64,000 nt of DNA from Tepidimonas sediminis (GCF_007556605.1 NZ_VJND01000002.1:1-64000), one strand, 5' to 3'. Shown: positions 30,843-40,069, numbered from the stretch's first letter. A program made the numbers and translations. Notes: generated by a model not told the origin, from the letters alone.

Positions 30843-33512
30843 TCAGCGCGTGGGCGGCTGACCCTGCAGCGGCAGCTCCACCACACGCAGGTCCGGATCG
30901 TCCGGGTGCGGGCGGATGGCAAACCCCAGCCGCGCCACCAGCGCCAGCATGCCGGCGTTCTCGCGCAGCACCTGGCCGACGATGCGGCGCGTGCCGTGCG
31001 CGCGCAGGTAGCGGATGAGCTTGTCCATCAGGATGCGCCCGAGCCCGCGGCCTTTGAGGTCGGAGCGCACCAGGATGCCGTACTCGGCGCTGTCGTTGTC
31101 GGGGTCGCAGATGCCGCGCACCACGCCGAGCGTTTCCTCGCCGTCGCCGTCCGGGCGGGGGCGCGTGGCGATGAAGGCCATCTCGCGGTCATAGTCGATC
31201 TGCGTCAGGCGGGCGAGTTCGCTGTGCTCGATGCTGCGCCGGCTGTAGAAGATGCGCAGGCGGATGTCCTCCGGGTCGACGCGTTCGAGAAACGCCAGGT
31301 GCTGCGCCTCGTCCTCCGGCCGGATCGGCCGCAGCGTGATCACCCCGCCGTCCCAGGGCAGCACCTCGATGAGCTCCTGCGGGTAGGGCCGGATCGCGAA
31401 GTGCGCCGCGCCGCCGGGGCGGTGCGCGCTGACGCGCACGCGCGCATCGAGCGCCACGGCGCCCTGCGCGTCGACCACCAGCGGGTTGATGTCGAGCTCG
31501 GCGATCTCGGGTACGTCGGCCAGCAGCTGCGCCACCGCCAGCAGCGCGGCGTGGATGCTGGGCCGGTGCGCCGGCGGCACGTCGCGCCAGCCGCGCAGCA
31601 GCCGGGCCACGCGCGTGCGCTCGATCAGCGCCTCGGCCAGCGCGACGTTGAGCGGCGGCAGGGCCACCGCGCGGTCTCCCAGCACCTCCACCGCGGTGCC
31701 GCCGGCGCCGAACAGGATCACCGGTCCGAACAGCGGGTCGATGGTGGCGCCGACGATGAGCTCGTGGGCGTGGCGCCGCTGCACCATCGGCTGCACCGCG
31801 AAGCCCTCCAGCCGTGCGCCGGGACGCCGCTGCGCCACGCATTGCAGCATGGCGCTGGCGGCGCTGCGCACCTCGGCGGCGTCGTGCAGGTTCAGGCGCA
31901 CGCCGCCGACGTCGGACTTGTGCGTGATGTCGGGCGAGAGGATCTTGAGCACGACGGGGTAACCCAGCGCCTCGGCGGCGGCCGCGGCGGCTTCCGGCTC
32001 GGGGGGTACGCAGCGCACCGGCGTGACCGGGATGCCGGCCAGCGCCAGCAGCTGCTTGGCCTCCGGCTCGCTCAGCCACTCGCGCCCTTCGGCCAGCACC
32101 CGCTGCACCAGCGCCTGGATCGCCGGCAGGTCCAGCCCGATGCCGGGCGGCGCCGGCGGCGTCTCCAGCAGCTCGGCCTGGTGGCGGTGGTACTGGCGCA
32201 GGAACGAGAACGCCCGCACCGCTTCCTCCGGCGTGGCAAAGTCCGGGATGCCGGCGGCGCGGAAGCGTTGGCGCGCGGCGGCCACCGCGCCGCTGCCGAG
32301 CCAGCAGCCCAGCACGCGCGGCGGGCGCTCGGCCGCCATGGGCAGCAGCGCCTGGGCGATCTCGTCGCTGGGCACGATGGCGGTGGGGGCCTGCACGAAC
32401 AGGATCGCACTGTCGCGGTCCTCGCGCAGGATGCGCAGCGCCTCCACGTAGCGCTGCGCGGGCGCATCGCCGATGATGTCCACCGGGTTGGCGCGCGACC
32501 AGTTGCCGGGCAGCACCTCGTCGAGCCGGCGCACGGTGGTCTCGTGCAGGGTGGCCAGCTCCACGCCCATGTGGGCGGCGGCGTCGGCGGCCATCACGCC
32601 GGCGCCGCCGCCGTTGGTCAGCACCAGCAGCCGCTCGCTGCGGTTGTCGCGGAAGCGCGCCAGGATCTCCGCGGCGAGGAACAGCTGGTGCAGCGTGTGC
32701 ACGCGCAGCATGCCGGCGCGCGAGATCGCAGCGTCGAACACCTCGTCGGAGCCGGCCAGCGCGCCGGTGTGCGAGCAGGCCGCGCGCGCGCCCTGCGCCG
32801 AGCGGCCGGCCTTGACCAGCACCACCGGCTTGTTGCGCGCGGCGGCGCGCGCGGCCGACATGAACTTGCGCGGTGCGGTGACCGACTCGACGTACATCAG
32901 GATGGCGCGCGTGCGCGCGTCGCTGCCCAGGTAGTCGAGCATGTCGCCGAAGTCGACGTCGGCGTGCTCGCCCAGCGAGACGAAGTGCGAAAAGCCGATG
33001 CCGCGGTCGTTGGCCCAGTCCAGCACGGCGGTGACCAGTGCGCCGGACTGCGACACGAAGGCGATGTTGCCGGGGGCGGCGCTGGCGTGGGCGAAGCTGG
33101 CGTTGAGCCCCAGGTGCGGCACCAGCATGCCGATGCAGTTGGGGCCGAGGATGCGCAGCGTGTGCGGGCGCGCGGCCTGCAGCATGGCCTGCTTCAGGCC
33201 GGCGTCCAGTCCGGCCGTGATGACCACCGCGGCGCGGCAGCCGCGCGCACCCAGCCGTCCGATCAGCTCCGGCACCGTGGCCGGGGGTGTGCAGATGACC
33301 GCCAGGTCGGGGGGGGCGGGCAGTTCCTCCACCGTGGCCACCACCGGCGCGCCCAGCGCCGGGCGGCGCGGGTTGACGGCGAACAGCTCGCCCTGGAAGG
33401 TGCCGTGCAGGTTGCGCCAGACGGTGGCACCGACGCTGCCGGGGCGGTCGGAGGCGCCGACCACCACGACGCGGCGCGGCTGGAAAAGGGCATCGAGGTT
33501 GCGGATCGTCAT
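30843..33512 (-). CDS. Pat-type acyl-CoA synthetase (ADP-forming)/GNAT acetyltransferase
   Basis: A 889-residue protein in the size and order of E. coli PatZ (YfiQ). It has a CoA-binding domain (about 5-130, VVVVGASDRPGSVGATVWRNL), succinyl-CoA-ligase-like domains (about 150-460), an ATP-grasp region (GYPVVLKILSPDITHKSDVGGVRLN) and a C-terminal GNAT domain (about 730-889) with the acetyl-CoA loop VRSDLKGRGLGRILMDKLI. PatZ-like enzymes acetylate lysines of metabolic enzymes such as Acs. Whether the synthetase half is catalytic is unclear. The ATG overlaps the DUF502 stop by 4 bases and has CAGGAG upstream. Confidence 0.88.
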   Translation of the reverse strand: MTIRNLDALFQPRRVVVVGASDRPGSVGATVWRNLHGTFQGELFAVNPRRPALGAPVVATVEELPAPPDLAVICTPPATVPELIGRLGARGCRAAVVITAGLDAGLKQAMLQAARPHTLRILGPNCIGMLVPHLGLNASFAHASAAPGNIAFVSQSGALVTAVLDWANDRGIGFSHFVSLGEHADVDFGDMLDYLGSDARTRAILMYVESVTAPRKFMSAARAAARNKPVVLVKAGRSAQGARAACSHTGALAGSDEVFDAAISRAGMLRVHTLHQLFLAAEILARFRDNRSERLLVLTNGGGAGVMAADAAAHMGVELATLHETTVRRLDEVLPGNWSRANPVDIIGDAPAQRYVEALRILREDRDSAILFVQAPTAIVPSDEIAQALLPMAAERPPRVLGCWLGSGAVAAARQRFRAAGIPDFATPEEAVRAFSFLRQYHRHQAELLETPPAPPGIGLDLPAIQALVQRVLAEGREWLSEPEAKQLLALAGIPVTPVRCVPPEPEAAAAAAEALGYPVVLKILSPDITHKSDVGGVRLNLHDAAEVRSAASAMLQCVAQRRPGARLEGFAVQPMVQRRHAHELIVGATIDPLFGPVILFGAGGTAVEVLGDRAVALPPLNVALAEALIERTRVARLLRGWRDVPPAHRPSIHAALLAVAQLLADVPEIAELDINPLVVDAQGAVALDARVRVSAHRPGGAAHFAIRPYPQELIEVLPWDGGVITLRPIRPEDEAQHLAFLERVDPEDIRLRIFYSRRSIEHSELARLTQIDYDREMAFIATRPRPDGDGEETLGVVRGICDPDNDSAEYGILVRSDLKGRGLGRILMDKLIRYLRAHGTRRIVGQVLRENAGMLALVARLGFAIRPHPDDPDLRVVELPLQGQPPTR

Positions 33513-34156
33513 CGCGAAGGCTCCTGCGGGCGGGCGCGGCGGCCCGGGTCGACGGCGGGAGGAGGGGAGGCGCCCGGGGCCATCCAGGCGATCAGCGACT
33601 GGCGCATGGCCTCCTCCACGCTCATCGCGATCGGGTTGACCCAGGCGCGCGGCACGAAGACGGTGTAGCCGCCGATCATGTAGCCCATCGGCAGGTAAAC
33701 GGCCACGCGGTCGCCGTCCAGGAAGCCGGCCGGCAGCCCGTGGGTGTGCTGGCGCGTCACCAGGCCCACCACCTCCCACTCGGCGCCGGGCGGGCGCACC
33801 ACCACCACCTGCTGCGCCGGGCGGTCGTGGCGGTGCGGCGCGAAATAGTCGGCAAAGCTCTTCAGCGACGAGTAGATGCTCTTGACCACCGGCAGGTTGG
33901 TGAACGGCAGCTCGATCCAGCCCAGCACGCGCGAGGCGGCCTGGCTGGAGACGAGCAGGCCGGCCAGCAGGATCAGCGCCAGCGTCAGCACCAGCCCGAG
34001 GCCGGGGAAATAGACCTCGCCGATGAAGGGGCGCAGCAGCTGCAGCGCCAGCCGCTCGGACCACACCACCAGCGCCCACAGCAGGTACACCGTCAGCGCC
34101 AGCGGCAGCAGCGCCAGCAGGCCACGCAGCAGCAGTTGGGACAGGCGTCGCATCAT
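33509..34156 (-). CDS. DUF502-family membrane protein
   Basis: A 215-residue protein with two N-terminal membrane helices (about 10-30 LLRGLLALLPLALTVYLLWALVV and 50-70 GLVLTLALILLAGLLVSS), then the DUF502 soluble domain: NLPVVKSIYSSLKSFADYF, VVLVRPPGAEW-like strands and GYMIGGYTVFVPRAWVNPIAMSVEEAMR. Function unknown; relatives occur widely as single inner-membrane proteins. Coupled by 4-base overlaps on both sides (rsmI upstream, pat downstream), so the three genes form one operon. Confidence 0.88.
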   Translation of the reverse strand: MMRRLSQLLLRGLLALLPLALTVYLLWALVVWSERLALQLLRPFIGEVYFPGLGLVLTLALILLAGLLVSSQAASRVLGWIELPFTNLPVVKSIYSSLKSFADYFAPHRHDRPAQQVVVVRPPGAEWEVVGLVTRQHTHGLPAGFLDGDRVAVYLPMGYMIGGYTVFVPRAWVNPIAMSVEEAMRQSLIAWMAPGASPPPAVDPGRRARPQEPSR

Positions 34157-35082
34157 CGGGTACTGGGTTCGGCCGTGGCGGCGGCGTACAGGGCGTCGCG
34201 CGGCGCGCCGGTGATCGCCGCCGCCAGCCGCGCCGCACGCGCCGGCGGCAGCTCCTGCAGCAGCAGCGCCAGCACGCGCCGCGCCTCGGGCGTCAGCGCG
34301 CCGCCATCGTGCGGCGCGGATGTGTCGGGCGGATGAACGAGCAGCGTGAACTCGCCGCGGCGCCGCTGCGGCTCGGCCGCCAGCCAGGCGGCCAGCCCGG
34401 CGCACGGCAGCGTGACGATCTCCTCGAACTGCTTGGTCAGCTCGCGCCCGACGGTGAGCGTCCGCGGGCCCAGCGCGCCAAGCTCGGCGGCCAACAGCTC
34501 GATGCGGTGCGGCGCCTCCAGCAGCACGAGTCCGGTGGGCAGCGCGGCCCAGTGCCGCCAGGCCTCGGCGCGCGCGCGGCCCTTGGGCGGCAGGAAGCCG
34601 ACGAAGGTGACGGCCTCGGCGCTCACGCCGGCCACGCTCAGCAGCGCGGTGACGCTGCTGGCGCCGGGCACCGGCACGCAGCGCAGGCCGGCGGCGCGCA
34701 CCGCCGCGCACAGGCGCGCGCCGGGGTCGCTGATGCCGGGCGTGCCGGCGTCGCTGACGTAGGCGACGCGCTGGCCGGCGCGCAGCCGCTCCACCACGCC
34801 GCGCGCGGCGGCGACCTCGTTGTGCTCGTGCAGCGCCAGCAGCGGCCGCTGCAGGCCGTAGCCGCGCAGCAGCTGCGCCGTGTGGCGCGTGTCCTCGCAT
34901 GCCACCGCGTCGGCCAGCGCCAGCACGTGCAGCGCGCGCAGCGTGATGTCGGCGCGGTTGCCGATCGGCGTGGCCACCACGTACAGCGCCCCGGCCGGAT
35001 AATGCTGGGCGGCGGCCAGCGCGGCGGGATCCGCGGCGCTGGCGGGGGCGCAAGGCGCGCCGGAAGGGAGATCTTCGGCCAT
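34153..35082 (-). CDS. rsmI: 16S rRNA (cytidine1402-2'-O)-methyltransferase RsmI
   Basis: Tetrapyrrole-methylase-fold enzyme of 309 residues that 2'-O-methylates C1402 in the decoding centre. Landmarks are GALYVVATPIGNRADITLRAL, ACEDTRHTAQLLRGYGL, AYVSDAGTPGISDPGARL and VPGASSVTALLSVAG. The start codon (CAT at 35080-35082 on the plus strand) overlaps by two bases the ATG of divergent yraN at 35081. No clear ribosome site precedes it, and the first 30 or so residues are poorly conserved, so the true start could be slightly downstream. Confidence 0.93.
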   Translation of the reverse strand: MAEDLPSGAPCAPASAADPAALAAAQHYPAGALYVVATPIGNRADITLRALHVLALADAVACEDTRHTAQLLRGYGLQRPLLALHEHNEVAAARGVVERLRAGQRVAYVSDAGTPGISDPGARLCAAVRAAGLRCVPVPGASSVTALLSVAGVSAEAVTFVGFLPPKGRARAEAWRHWAALPTGLVLLEAPHRIELLAAELGALGPRTLTVGRELTKQFEEIVTLPCAGLAAWLAAEPQRRRGEFTLLVHPPDTSAPHDGGALTPEARRVLALLLQELPPARAARLAAAITGAPRDALYAAATAEPSTR

Positions 35083-35509
35083 GGCGACGACGGCAGGACG
35101 GCGGCGGGCGACGGGCCCCGGCCCCACCACCAAGGCGCGCGGCGACGCCGCCGAGGCGCTGGCGTTGCGCCACCTGCAGGCACGCGGCCTGCGCCTGGTG
35201 CGGCGCAACGTGCGCTCGCCCGGCCGTGGGGGCGGGGAGGTCGACCTCATTATGGCCGAGCCGGACGGCACGCTGGTCTTCGTCGAGGTGCGCCAGCGCA
35301 GCCGTGGGGACCACGGGGGTGCCGCCGCCAGCGTCGGCCGGGTCAAGCAGCGGCGCATCGTCTGGGCGGCGCGGCACTTCCTGGCGCGGCTGTCGCCGGT
35401 GCCGCCGTGCCGTTTCGACGTCGTCGTCATCGACGGGGAACTCGACGGCGCCGCGCCGCCTCGCATCGAGTGGCTGCGCGCCGCCTTCGATGCCGGCGCC
35501 TGGGATTGA
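35081..35509 (+). CDS. yraN: UPF0102 (YraN) nuclease-like protein
   Basis: A 142-residue protein with the restriction-endonuclease-like fold of the YraN family. TTKARGDAAEALALRHLQARGL is followed by the acidic core GEVDLIMAEPDGTLVFVEVRQR, which would hold the metal, then VGRVKQRRIVWAARHFL. Cellular role not established; relatives are linked to DNA processing. GGAAGGGAG lies about 10 bases before the ATG, so this start is well supported. The rsmI/yraN/SIS/dolP neighbourhood matches the E. coli yraL-yraN-diaA-dolP region. Confidence 0.9.
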   Translation: MATTAGRRRATGPGPTTKARGDAAEALALRHLQARGLRLVRRNVRSPGRGGGEVDLIMAEPDGTLVFVEVRQRSRGDHGGAAASVGRVKQRRIVWAARHFLARLSPVPPCRFDVVVIDGELDGAAPPRIEWLRAAFDAGAWD

Positions 35510-35536
35510 GAGGAAGGACCGCACCACCGCACCGCT

Positions 35537-35542
35537 TAAGAT
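35537..35542 (+). promoter_or_regulatory. -10 element before the SIS gene
   Basis: TAAGAT ends 8 bases before the ATG at 35551, predicting a leaderless transcript for the SIS-dolP pair, in addition to any read-through from yraN. Confidence 0.4.
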
Positions 35543-35550
35543 TGCGCCCC

Positions 35551-36141
35551 ATGCTGACGCCGCGCATCCAGCAGCATTTCGTCGACGGAGCCGACCTGCA
35601 GTACCAGTGCGCCCAGGCGCTGGGCGCCCAACTGGAGGCCGCCGCCGGCGTGTTGCTGCACGGCCTGACCAGTGGCGGCAAGGTGCTGGTGTGGGGCGGC
35701 GGCGTGGCCGCCGCGCTGGCGCAGGCCTTCGTCGCGCAGCTGGTGGGGCGCTTCGAGCGCGAGCGGCCGGAGCTGGCCGCGCTGGCGCTGGGCACCGCCG
35801 TGGCGCCGGCCGACGCGGCGGCGTGGCCGACGGTGCGACAGCTGCGCGCGCTGGGCCTGCCGGGTGACGTGCTGGTGCTGCTGAGCGCCAGCGTGCCGGC
35901 GGCCGACGCGCTGGCGCTGCTGGAGGCCGCGCACGAGCGCGAGATGGCCGTGGTGGCGCTGACCGGCGCGCGGCCCGGCGAGCTGCCCGACGCGCTGCGT
36001 GACGGCGACGTCTGGGTGGCGGTGCCGACCGAGCGGCCGGCGCGCGTGCTGGAGGCGCAGCTGGTGGCGCTGCACGCGCTGTGCGACGCGCTGGATGCCC
36101 AGCTGCTGGGCGACGAGGACATGGAGACGGTGACCGCATGA
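35551..36141 (+). CDS. diaA: SIS-domain protein (DiaA/GmhA-like)
   Basis: A 196-residue single SIS domain protein. The N-terminal helices (MLTPRIQQHFVDGADLQYQCAQAL) and the loop GGKVLVWGGGVAAALAQAFVAQLVGRFERERP resemble DiaA, which binds DnaA domain I, and the phosphoheptose isomerase GmhA. The catalytic Glu and His of GmhA are not obvious, so DiaA-like regulation of replication is more likely, supported by the yraN and dolP neighbours. Overlaps dolP by 4 bases (ATGA). Confidence 0.75.
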   Translation: MLTPRIQQHFVDGADLQYQCAQALGAQLEAAAGVLLHGLTSGGKVLVWGGGVAAALAQAFVAQLVGRFERERPELAALALGTAVAPADAAAWPTVRQLRALGLPGDVLVLLSASVPAADALALLEAAHEREMAVVALTGARPGELPDALRDGDVWVAVPTERPARVLEAQLVALHALCDALDAQLLGDEDMETVTA

Positions 36142-36809
36142 GCAGGACAGGCAAGCAGGAGACCGTGTGCCGCAGGGCGCTGGTGCTGGTGTTGGCGACG
36201 GCGCTGGGGGTGGCGTCCAGCGGCTGCGCGCCGCTGGTGGCCGGCGCCGCGGTGGGCGGCACGGTGCTGGTGGCCACCGACCGCCGCACCGCCGCCACGC
36301 AGCTGGAGGATCAGACCATCGAACTGAAGGCGGCCAACCGCGTGCGCGAGCAGCTCGGCGAGCGCGCGCGCGTCAACGCCACCAGCTTCAACCGCAAGGT
36401 GCTGCTGACCGGCGAGGTCGCCTCCGAGGCCGACCGCCAGACCGTGCTGCGCATCGTGCAGGGCGTGGAGAACGTCGCCGGCGTGGTCGACGAACTGGCG
36501 GTGATGGGTTCGCCGTCGCTGACGGCGCGTTCGTCGGATGCGCTGGTGACCGCGCGCGTCAAGGCCGCCTTCGTCGATGCCAAGGACCTGTCGGCCAACG
36601 CCATCAAGGTCACCACCGAGCGCGGCACGGTCTATCTGATGGGGCTGGTGACGGCGCGCGAGGCGCAGCGCGCCGCCGACATCGCGCGCACCGTGCCGGG
36701 CGTGCAGCGCGTGGTGCGCGTGTTCGAGATCATCAGCGAGGCCGAGCTGGCGCGCCTGCAGCCGCCCCCGCCGAAGCAGGACCAAGCCGCGCCGGCCGGC
36801 GGCCGCTGA
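36138..36809 (+). CDS. dolP: BON-domain outer-membrane lipoprotein DolP
   Basis: A 223-residue lipoprotein. The signal peptide ends in a lipobox around SSGCAP (cysteine near residue 30). Two BON domains follow (about 65-140, LKAANRVREQLGERARVNATSFNRKVLLTGEV; and 145-205, SSDALVTARVKAAFVDAKDLSANAIKVTTERGTVYLMGLV). DolP maintains outer-membrane integrity and binds anionic phospholipid in E. coli. Ends with a short Pro-rich tail. Confidence 0.92.
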   Translation: MSRTGKQETVCRRALVLVLATALGVASSGCAPLVAGAAVGGTVLVATDRRTAATQLEDQTIELKAANRVREQLGERARVNATSFNRKVLLTGEVASEADRQTVLRIVQGVENVAGVVDELAVMGSPSLTARSSDALVTARVKAAFVDAKDLSANAIKVTTERGTVYLMGLVTAREAQRAADIARTVPGVQRVVRVFEIISEAELARLQPPPPKQDQAAPAGGR

Positions 36810-36816
36810 GGCGCCG

Positions 36817-36843
36817 CGCCGCCGCCCGCCGCGGGCGGCGGCG
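36817..36843. terminator. 13-base perfect hairpin between convergent genes
   Basis: CGCCGCCGCCCGC (36817-36829) and GCGGGCGGCGGCG (36831-36843) are exact complements separated by one base. It fills nearly the whole 34-base gap between dolP and the opposing dehydrogenase. No U-tract. It would form a very stable stem in both mRNAs. Confidence 0.55.
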
Positions 36844-37767
36844 TCAGCGCAGGCGGCGGATCAGGCTGGAGGTGTCCCAGCGCCCGCCGCCCATGGCCTG
36901 CACGTCGGCGTAGAACTGGTCCACCAGCGCCGTCACCGGCAGGCGCGCGCCGTTGCGCCGCGCCTCCTGCAGGCACAGCGCCAGGTCCTTGCGCATCCAG
37001 TCCACCGCGAAGCCGAAGTCGAAGCGGTCCTCCACCATCGTCTTGCCGCGGTTGTCCATCTGCCAGCTCTGCGCCGCGCCCTTGCCGATCACGTCCAGCA
37101 CCAGCTTCATGTCCAGCCCGGCGCGCTGGCCGAAGGCGATGGCCTCGGCCAGCCCCTGCACCAGCCCGGCGATGCAGATCTGGTTGACCATCTTGGCCAG
37201 TTGGCCGGCGCCGCTGGCGCCGATGCGGGTGACGGCGCGCGCGTAGGCGCCCATCACCGGCCGCGCGCGCGCGAACGGCGCCTCGTCGCCGCCGCACATG
37301 ATGGTGAGCTGGCCGTTTTCGGCGCCGGCCTGCCCGCCGGAGACCGGTGCATCGACGAAGTGGCACCCGCGCGCGCGCGCGGCAGCGTGCAGCTCGCGCG
37401 CCACCTCGGCCGAGGCGGTGGTGTGGTCGACGAACACCGCATCGGCCGCCATGCCGGCCAGCGCCCCCTCGGGCCCGAGCACGACGCTGCGCAGGTCGTC
37501 GTCGTTGCCGACGCAGGCCATCACGAAGGCGGCCCCTTCGGCGGCGGCGCGCGGCGTGGCGGCCGTGCGCACGCGGTCGATGCCGCGCGCGGCCATGGCC
37601 TGCACCAGGGCCTCGGCCTTGGCGGCGGTGCGGTTGTAGACGGTGACGGTGTGGCCGGCCAGCGCCAGGTGCGCGGCCATCGGCCAGCCCATCACGCCAA
37701 GGCCGATGAAGGCCACGCGCTGCGGGGCAACGGCATCGTAGGAGGGCTTGGGGTTGACGTTGGGCAT
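36844..37767 (-). CDS. Beta-hydroxyacid dehydrogenase, NAD(P)-binding
   Basis: A 307-residue enzyme of the 3-hydroxyisobutyrate / tartronate semialdehyde / GLYR family. Rossmann motif VAFIGLGVMGWPMAAHLALAGHTVTVYNRT, substrate-binding FVDAPVSGGQAGAENGQLTIMCGG and the catalytic lysine in GAGQLAKMVNQICIAGLVQGLAEAI. The C-terminal domain (SWQMDNRGKTMVEDRFDFGFAVDWMRKDL) is intact. Substrate not determinable from sequence. It lies 11 bases after pilU and is likely its transcriptional follower. Confidence 0.88.
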   Translation of the reverse strand: MPNVNPKPSYDAVAPQRVAFIGLGVMGWPMAAHLALAGHTVTVYNRTAAKAEALVQAMAARGIDRVRTAATPRAAAEGAAFVMACVGNDDDLRSVVLGPEGALAGMAADAVFVDHTTASAEVARELHAAARARGCHFVDAPVSGGQAGAENGQLTIMCGGDEAPFARARPVMGAYARAVTRIGASGAGQLAKMVNQICIAGLVQGLAEAIAFGQRAGLDMKLVLDVIGKGAAQSWQMDNRGKTMVEDRFDFGFAVDWMRKDLALCLQEARRNGARLPVTALVDQFYADVQAMGGGRWDTSSLIRRLR

Positions 37768-37778
37768 GAGAGTGCGGT

Positions 37779-38915
37779 TCAGACGATCTGCAGGTGTTCG
37801 GTGCCGGCGGCCAGGTCGCTGTTGCGCGCGCGCTGGCTCTCCAGCTTGATGCGCAGCTTGATGTCGTTTTGCGAGTCGGCGTTGCGCACCGCGTCCTCGT
37901 AGGAGATCTGGTAGGCCTCGAAGGCGTCGAACAGCGCCTGGTCGAAGGTCTGCATGCCGACCTCGGTGCTGCGCTTCATGACCTCCTTGATCTCGTTGAT
38001 CTCGCCCTTCATGATGAGGTCGGCGATCAGCGCGCTGTTGAGCAGCACCTCGACGATGGCCACGCGCCCCTTGCCGTCCTCGCGCGGCAGCAGGCGCTGC
38101 GCCACCATGCCGCGCAGGTTGAGCGAGACGTCCTTGAGCAGCTGCGCGTGGCGCTCCTGCGGGAAAAAGTTGATGATGCGCTCCATGGCCTGGTTGGCGC
38201 TGTTGGCGTGCAGCGTGGCCAGGCACAGGTGGCCGGTCTCGGAGAAGGCGATCGCGTGCTCCATGGTCTCGCGGTCGCGGATCTCGCCCATCAGGATGAC
38301 GTTGGGCGCCTGGCGCAGCGAGTTCTTCAGCGCGATCTCCCAGCTGTCGGTGTCGATGCCGACCTCGCGCTGGGTGACGATGCAGTTCTTGTGCGTGTGC
38401 ACGAACTCCACCGGGTCCTCGATGGTGACGATGTGGTCGTGCGTGTGCTCGTTGCGCCAGTCCACCATCGCCGCCAGCGTGGTGGACTTGCCGGTGCCGG
38501 TGCCGCCGACGACGATGCAGATGCCGCGCTTGGCCAGCGCCAGCTGCTTGAGGATCTGCGGCAGGCCGAGCTCGTCGATGGTGGGGATCTTGGACGGGAT
38601 GGTGCGCAGCACCAGCCCGACCTTGCCCATCTGCACGTGGGCGTTGACGCGGAAGCGCCCGATGCCGGCCGGCGCGATGGCGAAGTTGCACTCCTTGGTG
38701 CGCTCGAATTCCGCGGCCTGCTTGTCGTTCATGATGGCGCGCGCCAGCGCCTGGGTGTGCTGGCCGGTCAGCGGCTGCTGCGACACCTTGGTGATGACGC
38801 CGTCGACCTTGATGGCCGGCGGAAAGTCGGCGGTCAGGAACAGGTCGCTGCCATTGCGGCTGACCAGCAGCCGCAGCAGCTCATGGATGAAGTTGGTGGC
38901 TTGGTCGCGTTCCAT
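37779..38915 (-). CDS. pilU: PilU twitching-motility ATPase
   Basis: Hexameric type IV pilus retraction ATPase paralogous to PilT, 378 residues. Walker A GGTGTGKST, the Asp box (IVTIEDPVEFVHTH), Walker B (VILMGEIRDRETMEHAIAFSETGHL) and the His box (LATLHANSANQAMERIINFFP) are all present. The C-terminal extension (about 345-378, SQNDIKLRIKLESQRARNSDLAAG) is characteristic of PilU rather than PilT. It lies 30 bases after pilT. Confidence 0.95.
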   Translation of the reverse strand: MERDQATNFIHELLRLLVSRNGSDLFLTADFPPAIKVDGVITKVSQQPLTGQHTQALARAIMNDKQAAEFERTKECNFAIAPAGIGRFRVNAHVQMGKVGLVLRTIPSKIPTIDELGLPQILKQLALAKRGICIVVGGTGTGKSTTLAAMVDWRNEHTHDHIVTIEDPVEFVHTHKNCIVTQREVGIDTDSWEIALKNSLRQAPNVILMGEIRDRETMEHAIAFSETGHLCLATLHANSANQAMERIINFFPQERHAQLLKDVSLNLRGMVAQRLLPREDGKGRVAIVEVLLNSALIADLIMKGEINEIKEVMKRSTEVGMQTFDQALFDAFEAYQISYEDAVRNADSQNDIKLRIKLESQRARNSDLAAGTEHLQIV

Positions 38916-38945
38916 CGCGCGCTCCTGCAGCGGGGCGGGCCGCCG

Positions 38946-39989
38946 TCAGACGGGGAAGTTCTCGGGATTCTTGGCCTTGGCGCGCGCCTCGGCGGCGGTG
39001 ATGACGTTGCGGCGCACCAGATCCATCAGCGCCTGGTCCAGCGTCTGCATGCCGTACTGCTGGCCGGTCTGGATCGCGGAGTACATCTGCGCCACCTTGT
39101 TCTCGCGGATCAGGTTGCGGATCGCCGGGGTGCCGATCATGATCTCGTGCGCCGCCACCCGCCCGCGGCCATCGGCGGTCTTCAGCAGCGTCTGCGAGAT
39201 CACCGCCACCAGCGACTCCGACAGCATCGCGCGGATCATGTCCTTCTCCTCGGCGGGAAAGACGTCGACGATGCGGTCGATGGTCTTGGCGGCGCTGGAG
39301 GTGTGCAGCGTGCCGAACACCAGGTGGCCGGTCTCGGCCGCGGTCATGGCGAGGCGGATGGTCTCCAAGTCGCGCATCTCGCCCACCAGGATCACGTCCG
39401 GGTCCTCGCGCAGCGCCGAGCGCAGCGCCGCGGCGAACGAGTGCGTCATCGGCCCGACCTCGCGCTGGTTGACCAGGCTCTTCTTGGACTCGTGCACGAA
39501 CTCGATCGGATCCTCGATCGTCAGGATGTGGCCGGGGTCGTTCTCGTTGCGGTGGTTGACCATGGCCGCCAGCGTCGTCGACTTGCCCGAGCCGGTGGGG
39601 CCGGTGACCAGCACCAGCCCGCGCGGCTTCATCGCCAGGTCGGCGAAGATGCGCGGGCAGTTCAGGTCCTCCAGCGTCAGCACCTTGGACGGGATGGTGC
39701 GGAACACCGCCGCCGCGCCGCGGTGCTGGTTGAAGGCGTTGACGCGGAAGCGCGACAGGCCCGCGATCTCGAACGAGAAGTCGACCTCCAGAAATTCCTC
39801 GTACGCCTTGCGCTGCGCGTCGGTCATGATGTCGTAGACCATCGCGTGAACCTGCTTGTGATCCAGCGGCTCGACGTTGATGCGGCGCACGTCGCCGTGC
39901 ACCCGTATCATCGGCGGCAGCCCTGCGGACAGGTGCAGGTCGGAGGCCTTGTTCTTGACCGCGAAAGCCAGCAGTTGCGTGACGTCCAT
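38946..39989 (-). CDS. pilT: PilT twitching-motility ATPase
   Basis: Retraction motor of type IV pili, 347 residues. MDVTQLLAFAVKNKASDLHLSAGLPPMIRVHGDVRR is the N-terminal PAS-like domain. Walker A GPTGSGKST, Asp box HILTIEDPIEFVH, Walker B VILVGEMRDLETIRLAMTAAETGHLVFGTLHTSSA and the conserved C-terminal AIRNLIRENKVAQMYSAIQTGQ are intact. The start at MDVTQLL is the family N-terminus. It is divergent from the yggS-family gene with an 80-base gap. Confidence 0.96.
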   Translation of the reverse strand: MDVTQLLAFAVKNKASDLHLSAGLPPMIRVHGDVRRINVEPLDHKQVHAMVYDIMTDAQRKAYEEFLEVDFSFEIAGLSRFRVNAFNQHRGAAAVFRTIPSKVLTLEDLNCPRIFADLAMKPRGLVLVTGPTGSGKSTTLAAMVNHRNENDPGHILTIEDPIEFVHESKKSLVNQREVGPMTHSFAAALRSALREDPDVILVGEMRDLETIRLAMTAAETGHLVFGTLHTSSAAKTIDRIVDVFPAEEKDMIRAMLSESLVAVISQTLLKTADGRGRVAAHEIMIGTPAIRNLIRENKVAQMYSAIQTGQQYGMQTLDQALMDLVRRNVITAAEARAKAKNPENFPV

Positions 39990-40069
39990 CCCGAATTTCC
40001 GAGGTTGGACGGACGGGCCGGCCTCCCCCAGCCGGCCCCGGTCCGTGTGCATTGATCGACGGGTTCATT

